Source: Bacteroidales bacterium
GTDB taxonomy: Bacteria; Bacteroidota; Bacteroidia; Bacteroidales; GCA-2748055
Direction of reading: 5' to 3'
Assembly: GCA_024763595.1 (NCBI GenBank)
Contig: JANTFK010000009.1
Coordinates: forward strand, 1 to 19,510
DNA: 19,510 nucleotides
Part shown: one piece after another, positions 14,681-19,510 of the stretch
Numbering within the stretch: position 1 is the stretch's first letter
Layout of the letters: each line of letters begins with the position of its first letter
Program-made: the position numbers and the translations under genes
The notes under the pieces: generated by a model
Databases searched by the model: none
Seen by the model: only the letters and a program-made list of their open reading frames with translations
What the model was told of the DNA's origin: nothing

Positions 14681-16978
14681 CTAACTCAACAATCCGATGG
14701 TGACGGTCAGTCCTGCCATAACAACAGATACCATGGTCATCAGTTTGATCAGGATATTGAGTGAAGGGCCTGAAGTATCCTTGAAAGGATCGCCAACAGT
14801 ATCCCCGACCACACCTGCCTTGTGTGCTTCACTTCCTTTTCCTCCATAGTTGCCCTTTTCAATGAATTTCTTGGCATTATCCCAGGCACCTCCTGCATTG
14901 TTCAGCATCACCGCCAGCGTGAACCCGGTGGTAAGTCCGCCTACCAGTAAACCGACCACACCGGCCACTCCCAGTAAGACACCTATCACAACAGGTACGA
15001 TGATGGCCAGCAGAGAGGGAAGGATCATCTCACGTTGCGCTCCCTTGGTAGAAATAGCCACACACTTGGCATATTCCGGGGTCGCTTTTCCTTCCATAAT
15101 CCCGGGAATCTCACGAAACTGTCTACGTACCTCATCCACCATGGCTCCTGCGGCGCGTCCCACAGCTTTCATGGTCATGGCACTGAATACAAAAGCCATC
15201 ATGGCTCCGATAAAGATCCCCCCCAGTAGCATGGGATTAAACAGGGAAAGGTCATAGGCAGCCACAAAATCGTGGATATTAGCCGACCCAAGCTGTACAG
15301 CAGTGATGCCATCAGCTGCGGCCGGAGCATGCGTTGTATAGAAAATGGTATCGCCTATCTGCTTAATACCCTCGACCGTTGAGTCAGCAATTCTTCCGAG
15401 CCACAGCCTTACCTCTTCCATGTATGCGGCAAGCAGTGCCATGGCAGTCAGAGCCGCCGAACCTATGGCAAATCCTTTTCCGGTGGCAGCGGTGGTATTA
15501 CCAAGCATATCGAGTGCATCGGTTCGTTCCCGCACTTCCGGCGGTAACTCGGCCATTTCGGCATTACCGCCTGCATTATCGGCAATGGGACCAAATGCAT
15601 CGGTTGCCAGTGTAATTCCCAGCGTAGAAAGCATCCCCACCGCTGCAAAACCAATTCCGTAAACACCTCTGGAAAAATCCTGGAAACCTCCGGAAAATCC
15701 ATATGCTGCAATAATACCTATCACAATGGTGACCACCGGGATCCACGTTGAATACATGCCGGTGGCCATCCCGTCGATAATGGTGGTGGCAGGTCCCTGC
15801 TGGGCCTGACCGGCTATACCTTTTGTCGGCTTATACTCGTCAGATGTAAAGTACTCTGTTCCCTGTCCGATAATGACACCGGCAGCCAACCCGGCAACCA
15901 CAGCACCAAAAATACCCCAGGAAACCATTCCTGTAGATGCCATGATGGCCATTGCCACAAGGATAAGCACGGAACTTCCCCCGGTCCCGAGCAACAAGGC
16001 ATTCAGCAGGTTCTTCTGGGTGGCCGATTCCTTGGTGCGCACCATGAAAATCCCCACGATTGAAAGAATAATACCTATTCCAGCAACGATCATCGGAGCC
16101 ACAACGGCCTGTCCCTGCTGGGTAGCGGTCAGCCCGGGAAGGGCAGCTCCCAGCGCGGCCGTGGCCAGGATGGAGCCGGCGTAGGATTCATACAGGTCAG
16201 CTCCCATTCCGGCCACATCACCCACATTATCACCTACATTATCGGCAATGGTAGCCGGATTACGGGGATCGTCCTCCGGAATGCCTGCTTCCACTTTTCC
16301 AACCAGGTCGGCACCTACATCGGCAGCTTTGGTATAGATACCACCACCTACACGGGCAAACAGTGCCTGTGTTGAAGCACCCATACCGAATGTCAGCATC
16401 ACAGCCGTGATCTCAATAAGTTTTTGTTTTTCGGTGGTCCCTTCATGTACCAGGGTAAGCCCGGCCCAGTGAAGTCCGTGCGTCATGTGCCCGGCAGTAA
16501 AGATGAATTTATTCAGGATCCAGAACCAGCCGGTAATATCCAGCAACCCGAACCCCACAACAATCAGCCCCATAACAGCGCCACTCCGAAACGCAACCTG
16601 TAATCCTTTATTGAGCGATTGACTGGCCCCCTGTGTCGTTCTGGCCGAAGCAAACGTAGCCGTTTTCATTCCCAGGAAACCGCAGAGTCCGGAAAAAAAG
16701 CCACCGGTGAGAAATGCAACCGGGACAAACGGATTCTGCACTCCCAGGTAAGCCAGTATGATCAGGATAATTAACAGGACACCAAAAACCAACCCTACCA
16801 CACGATATTGCCGCTTCAGGTATGCCATGGCACCCTCACGCACATATTGGGCAATCTCTTTCATCCGGTCTGTGCCTTCCGGATGCTTCATCATGTTCTT
16901 GAAAAAGAACCAGGCGAAAACAAGAGCTACCGCAGCAATCAGCGGCAGCACCCAGTATAGTCCGAAAATATTATTCAT
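14681..16978 (-). CDS. hppA: K+-dependent membrane-bound pyrophosphatase (H+ and/or Na+ pump)
   Basis: This integral membrane enzyme couples hydrolysis of pyrophosphate to ion pumping across the inner membrane. The 765 residues form many hydrophobic segments. The substrate signature spans roughly 212-264 (YTKAADVGADLVGKVE, DDPRNPATIADNVGDNVGD). Further acidic metal-binding motifs are TDAFGPIADNAGGNAEM (459-475) and GDTVGDPFKDTSGPSLN (725-741). GNTTAATGKGF (493-503) has Ala at 497 and Gly at 500, the pattern of K+-dependent enzymes; K+-independent ones have Lys and Thr there. Whether it moves H+, Na+ or both cannot be decided by eye. It is monocistronic, convergent with lpxH and divergent from the T9SS cargo gene. 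The length is somewhat above that of many bacterial members, with a loop near 528-575. Confidence 0.96.
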   Translation of the reverse strand: MNNIFGLYWVLPLIAAVALVFAWFFFKNMMKHPEGTDRMKEIAQYVREGAMAYLKRQYRVVGLVFGVLLIILIILAYLGVQNPFVPVAFLTGGFFSGLCGFLGMKTATFASARTTQGASQSLNKGLQVAFRSGAVMGLIVVGFGLLDITGWFWILNKFIFTAGHMTHGLHWAGLTLVHEGTTEKQKLIEITAVMLTFGMGASTQALFARVGGGIYTKAADVGADLVGKVEAGIPEDDPRNPATIADNVGDNVGDVAGMGADLYESYAGSILATAALGAALPGLTATQQGQAVVAPMIVAGIGIILSIVGIFMVRTKESATQKNLLNALLLGTGGSSVLILVAMAIMASTGMVSWGIFGAVVAGLAAGVIIGQGTEYFTSDEYKPTKGIAGQAQQGPATTIIDGMATGMYSTWIPVVTIVIGIIAAYGFSGGFQDFSRGVYGIGFAAVGMLSTLGITLATDAFGPIADNAGGNAEMAELPPEVRERTDALDMLGNTTAATGKGFAIGSAALTAMALLAAYMEEVRLWLGRIADSTVEGIKQIGDTIFYTTHAPAAADGITAVQLGSANIHDFVAAYDLSLFNPMLLGGIFIGAMMAFVFSAMTMKAVGRAAGAMVDEVRRQFREIPGIMEGKATPEYAKCVAISTKGAQREMILPSLLAIIVPVVIGVLLGVAGVVGLLVGGLTTGFTLAVMLNNAGGAWDNAKKFIEKGNYGGKGSEAHKAGVVGDTVGDPFKDTSGPSLNILIKLMTMVSVVMAGLTVTIGLLS

Positions 16979-17015
16979 AAGATGGGTATTAAAGTGTTTA
17001 GTTTTAAATAAATGC

Positions 17016-17023
17016 CAAAGATA
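17016..17023 (-). promoter_or_regulatory. Candidate hppA promoter -7 box
   Basis: Read on the minus strand this is TATCTTTG, a full match to the Bacteroidota TAnnTTTG box. It would place the transcript start about 30 bases before the hppA ATG. The -33 element is unclear. The surrounding DNA is strongly AT-rich. Confidence 0.5.
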
Positions 17024-17071
17024 TGTAATTTGATTTTAGAATAACATTAAATTAAAGGCTAAAAAGTTAAA

Positions 17072-17102
17072 TTGACATTCCCTGTAATTGCTATTATATT
17101 TG
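17072..17102 (+). promoter_or_regulatory. Candidate promoter of the T9SS cargo gene
   Basis: TTG at 17072-17074 and TATATTTG at 17095-17102 are separated by 20 bases. This matches the Bacteroidota pattern of a -33 TTG and a -7 TAnnTTTG box. Transcription would start near 17109, leaving a leader of only about 14 bases before the ATG at 17123. Confidence 0.6.
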
Positions 17103-17122
17103 TATAAATATAGTTGTTGACC

Positions 17123-17872
17123 ATGAAAAACCTGTCCGGATTGATTGCCTTTTCCATGCTTGCCCTGTTTGCTTCCGTTGGTGTATCGGCACAATGTACA
17201 GCAGATACCATAAATTGCAAGGATGTTGACAACCCTGGAGAGATCTGTCCCAGGAATCTGCCCGAAGTAGTGGTTAATGAAGCCTATGATGAAGCCATTA
17301 CTTTTATTCCACCATCCCAGTATGAATATAATGGCAACATCATCAATGTGTTATATATTACGGTTGATTCGGTAACCAATCTTCCCCCCGGTATTGCATA
17401 TTATCCCAATGCAGATACATTTTATGCAGATACGGCCTATTGTGTACAGGTTACCGGGATCCCCACAGTGGCGGGTGATTTTCCACTCCACATTTATGTG
17501 ACCCCGGTTGTGGATGTCGGTACGGGCCCCCTGCTCCTGGACCAGGTAGTCGACAGTAGTTCGGTGGTAATGACAGTTCTCGAACCTTCCGGTGTCGATC
17601 CCGGCAGGACGGTTTCATTTCATATATTACCAACGTACCCCAACCCATTCTCAGATGTCACTCAACTGGGTTTTTACACACCCACTGATGAGCGGATCAA
17701 ACTTCAGGTATTGAACCTGCCGGGTAAACTGGTATATGAAGAGTTACGTGAGAGCCCTCCGGGTGAACATTATTTCGATTTTAACGGAAGCGGTTTAGCA
17801 CCGGGTATATACCTGTACCGGATCACAAACCGTAACCGTTTGTACACAGGGAAGCTGATTAAAACAAGGTAG
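17123..17872 (+). CDS. Small secreted protein with putative Ig (He_PIG-like) domain and T9SS C-terminal sorting domain
   Basis: A 249-residue exported protein. Residues 1-23 are a Sec signal peptide ending VSA before Q24. The middle (about 45-155) carries a He_PIG-like Ig repeat: NLPPGIAYYP (86-95), then VTGIPTVAGDFPLHIYV (110-126). Four cysteines (C25, C32, C42, C107) could form disulfides after export. Residues about 165-249 are a type A T9SS sorting domain: YPNPFSD near its start, VLNLPGKLVYEE, LAPGIYLYRI, and a basic end GKLIKTR. The protein is thus expected to cross the outer membrane and be released or anchored at the surface, with the sorting domain removed. The ATG at 17123 is preferred over upstream in-frame TTGs. 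It ends 3 bases from the convergent receptor gene. Its ligand is unknown. Confidence 0.85.
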   Translation: MKNLSGLIAFSMLALFASVGVSAQCTADTINCKDVDNPGEICPRNLPEVVVNEAYDEAITFIPPSQYEYNGNIINVLYITVDSVTNLPPGIAYYPNADTFYADTAYCVQVTGIPTVAGDFPLHIYVTPVVDVGTGPLLLDQVVDSSSVVMTVLEPSGVDPGRTVSFHILPTYPNPFSDVTQLGFYTPTDERIKLQVLNLPGKLVYEELRESPPGEHYFDFNGSGLAPGIYLYRITNRNRLYTGKLIKTR

Positions 17873-17875
17873 GCA

Positions 17876-19510
17876 TCAGAAAGTTATTTTTGCCTGAATG
17901 GTAATGTTCCTCGGGGGACCAATATCCCCCGGCCGCCCCAGGTATTCAACATTAAACGCATTCTTCAATATGGCATTCATTCTGAACATGGCCGAAAGGT
18001 TCCACCCCAGCCTGAAATCCAGCAGGGTATACCCGGAGGCATGTTCCCTCCAGTAATCGGGGAACCCCGGTTGTAAAAGATTACCGATCAAATCACTGAT
18101 AAAGACCTCATCCACATTAATCATCCTGGAGTTGAACTGCAGGTTGACCCCTGCAAACAGGTGCCACACCTCTGCTTCAAGATCAGCTTTCAGCAGATGG
18201 CGACGCCTGTATTTCAAGATATAGGCTTCATCCTCGCCCTTTCCCGAAGACTCAATCACAGCAGGATCCACCGGGTTCATAAAGGTATAGCCTCCAATAA
18301 ATTGCAAACCGACAGGTCCCAGCTTCCCGGTTTCGGTTAAAGTAATTTCGGCACCGGTGATACGGGCCGTACCGATATTGAGCGCTTTAAACCCCACATC
18401 ATGTATGGTGGGCAGATCATCCGGGTTGGGCGGATAGGCCCCAAATGTATATTCGATCATGTTCTCATACTCGGTCCAGAAAAGCGCCAGGTCCGCAAAT
18501 CCCCTCCAGGTACCAAGTGCGAAGCCCTGCTTCCCTCCCACTTCTGCTGTCCACCCCCTTTCCGGTTTCAGTTCCGGGTTGGGGAAAATTTTAAGTCCCC
18601 CGATATCCGCCGAGGCAAATTTCTCAGCTACTGATGGGAAACGGTATCCCTGTCCGACAGATGTCCTGAGGAATGTTGCCCTGCCCGCCTGGAAGTTTAT
18701 GCCTGCCCGCAACACCGGTAAGGAAAAATAGCGATCTCCATTAAGGGTGTTGAATTCCCACCGCACTCCGGTAGAGAGTTTAAGCCTTTTCAGCAGATGA
18801 GCATCCAGTTGAGAGTAAACAGCCGTATTGGAACCGGCATGGTTTTCATAAAGGTTGGCCAGCACTGTATTGCGTGAAAAGGAGAGGCCGTTGGTCCAGT
18901 TGGTCCCGGGCCCGAACTTTTTCAGGTAGCGGTACTCTCCATACCAGAGTTTCGTATAACTGCTTACTGATGCGTTCACAGTGGCATTCCCCACACTGTA
19001 AAGCCTTGTCTTCAGAGAATGTCTGTCCCCCTTCGGAGTAAAATACTCAACATATGGGTCAATGTTGTAGCGATATCCTGTCAGGGGTGTAAATATTTCC
19101 GGATTCTGACGATATGCACCTGAATCTGCATTCTGCCAGAGAATAAAATCGCTCTGGTTCAACCACATGGCACTGGCAGTTACCCCTGCGGTCAGACCGC
19201 TTACCTTTTTAAAACGGTACCGCAACCCCAGGTTCCCTCTGAGTCGTTGTTCCCACTCACCCTCCCTGTAACCTTCATCCTTGAAATAGTTGCCACCTAC
19301 TGAAAGATCGAGGTTTCCGATCTTCCTGAGATGGGAAAATGAACTGCCGGTAAACAGTGGATATCCTTTCCACCAGATAAGTTCACTGCGACGCGGATGC
19401 ATGTAGGTGCCCCCAAAAATGGTCACTTCCGTGGAAGGATCATTTCCAGGAAAGCGGGTCCGCAGATTTATAGCCCCGTTCAGGGCAGCAGAACCGTACA
19501 ACACGGAGGA
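17876..19510 (-). CDS. TonB-dependent outer-membrane receptor (C-terminal part, cut by window edge)
   Basis: The frame is open through the right edge, so the N-terminus, including any signal peptide, TonB box or carboxypeptidase-regulatory domain, is missing. About 544 residues are visible. They begin with SVLYGSAALNGAINLRT, the conserved end of the plug domain. Alternating beta-strands typical of a 22-strand barrel follow, and the protein ends in ...KITF, with the terminal aromatic residue needed for Bam assembly. Motifs such as GQGYRFPSVAEKF and NPELKPERGWTAEVGG are standard in this family. The substrate (siderophore, vitamin, sugar) cannot be told. The lengths and lack of SusD in view argue against calling it SusC. 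It is convergent with the T9SS cargo gene, with only 3 bases between stop codons. Confidence 0.92.
   Translation of the reverse strand, partial: SSVLYGSAALNGAINLRTRFPGNDPSTEVTIFGGTYMHPRRSELIWWKGYPLFTGSSFSHLRKIGNLDLSVGGNYFKDEGYREGEWEQRLRGNLGLRYRFKKVSGLTAGVTASAMWLNQSDFILWQNADSGAYRQNPEIFTPLTGYRYNIDPYVEYFTPKGDRHSLKTRLYSVGNATVNASVSSYTKLWYGEYRYLKKFGPGTNWTNGLSFSRNTVLANLYENHAGSNTAVYSQLDAHLLKRLKLSTGVRWEFNTLNGDRYFSLPVLRAGINFQAGRATFLRTSVGQGYRFPSVAEKFASADIGGLKIFPNPELKPERGWTAEVGGKQGFALGTWRGFADLALFWTEYENMIEYTFGAYPPNPDDLPTIHDVGFKALNIGTARITGAEITLTETGKLGPVGLQFIGGYTFMNPVDPAVIESSGKGEDEAYILKYRRRHLLKADLEAEVWHLFAGVNLQFNSRMINVDEVFISDLIGNLLQPGFPDYWREHASGYTLLDFRLGWNLSAMFRMNAILKNAFNVEYLGRPGDIGPPRNITIQAKITF

Noticed and set aside
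17825..17843. ACAAAC/GTTTGT hairpin near the end of the T9SS gene as a terminator
   Set aside because: It is inside the coding region, with a weak 6-base stem and no T-run on either side.

Overview
This window looks like chromosomal DNA from a member of the Bacteroidota, probably Bacteroidales or a close relative. The evidence is a secreted protein with a type IX secretion (T9SS) C-terminal sorting domain, a TonB-dependent receptor, DUF4369/thioredoxin-fold lipoproteins, TAnnTTTG-type promoter boxes, and start codons without clear Shine-Dalgarno sequences. Genes are densely packed. I see no rRNA, tRNA, CRISPR array, insertion sequence or prophage, and no gene-free stretch longer than about 150 bases.

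Layout: (1) 1-244 minus, the N-terminal end of RibF, cut by the window edge. (2) 375-2384 plus, a eukaryote-like glycogen branching enzyme. (3) 2419-11301 minus, a four-gene glycogen operon transcribed from the right. Its order is a GH133 debranching enzyme, a GT4 glycogen-synthase-like glycosyltransferase, a GH57 amylase-family enzyme, and a 1411-residue fusion of a GT3 glycogen synthase with a GT35 alpha-glucan phosphorylase. (4) 11453-14606 plus, two tandem lipoproteins with DUF4369-like and thioredoxin-like domains, then an LpxH-type lipid A phosphohydrolase, with gaps of 4 and 6 bases. (5) 14681-16978 minus, a K+-dependent membrane pyrophosphatase, divergent from (6) 17123-17872 plus, a small T9SS-exported protein with a putative Ig (He_PIG-like) domain. 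(7) 17876-19510 minus, the C-terminal part of a TonB-dependent receptor that runs off the right edge.

Region 2-3 forms a nearly complete glycogen machine: chain elongation (GT3, perhaps GT4), branching (GlgB), phosphorolysis (GT35), debranching (GH133) and alpha-glucan hydrolysis or transfer (GH57). Three of the enzymes resemble eukaryotic glycogen enzymes more than the enterobacterial GlgABCPX set, and no ADP-glucose pyrophosphorylase is present. The most striking point is that the synthesising and degrading enzymes share one polypeptide. An inverted repeat overlaps the predicted start point of the operon.

The second notable point is the pair of thioredoxin-fold lipoproteins. In both, the CxxC redox centre is replaced (Ser/Ser in one, Asn/Ser in the other) while the rest of the fold, including the cis-proline region, is kept.
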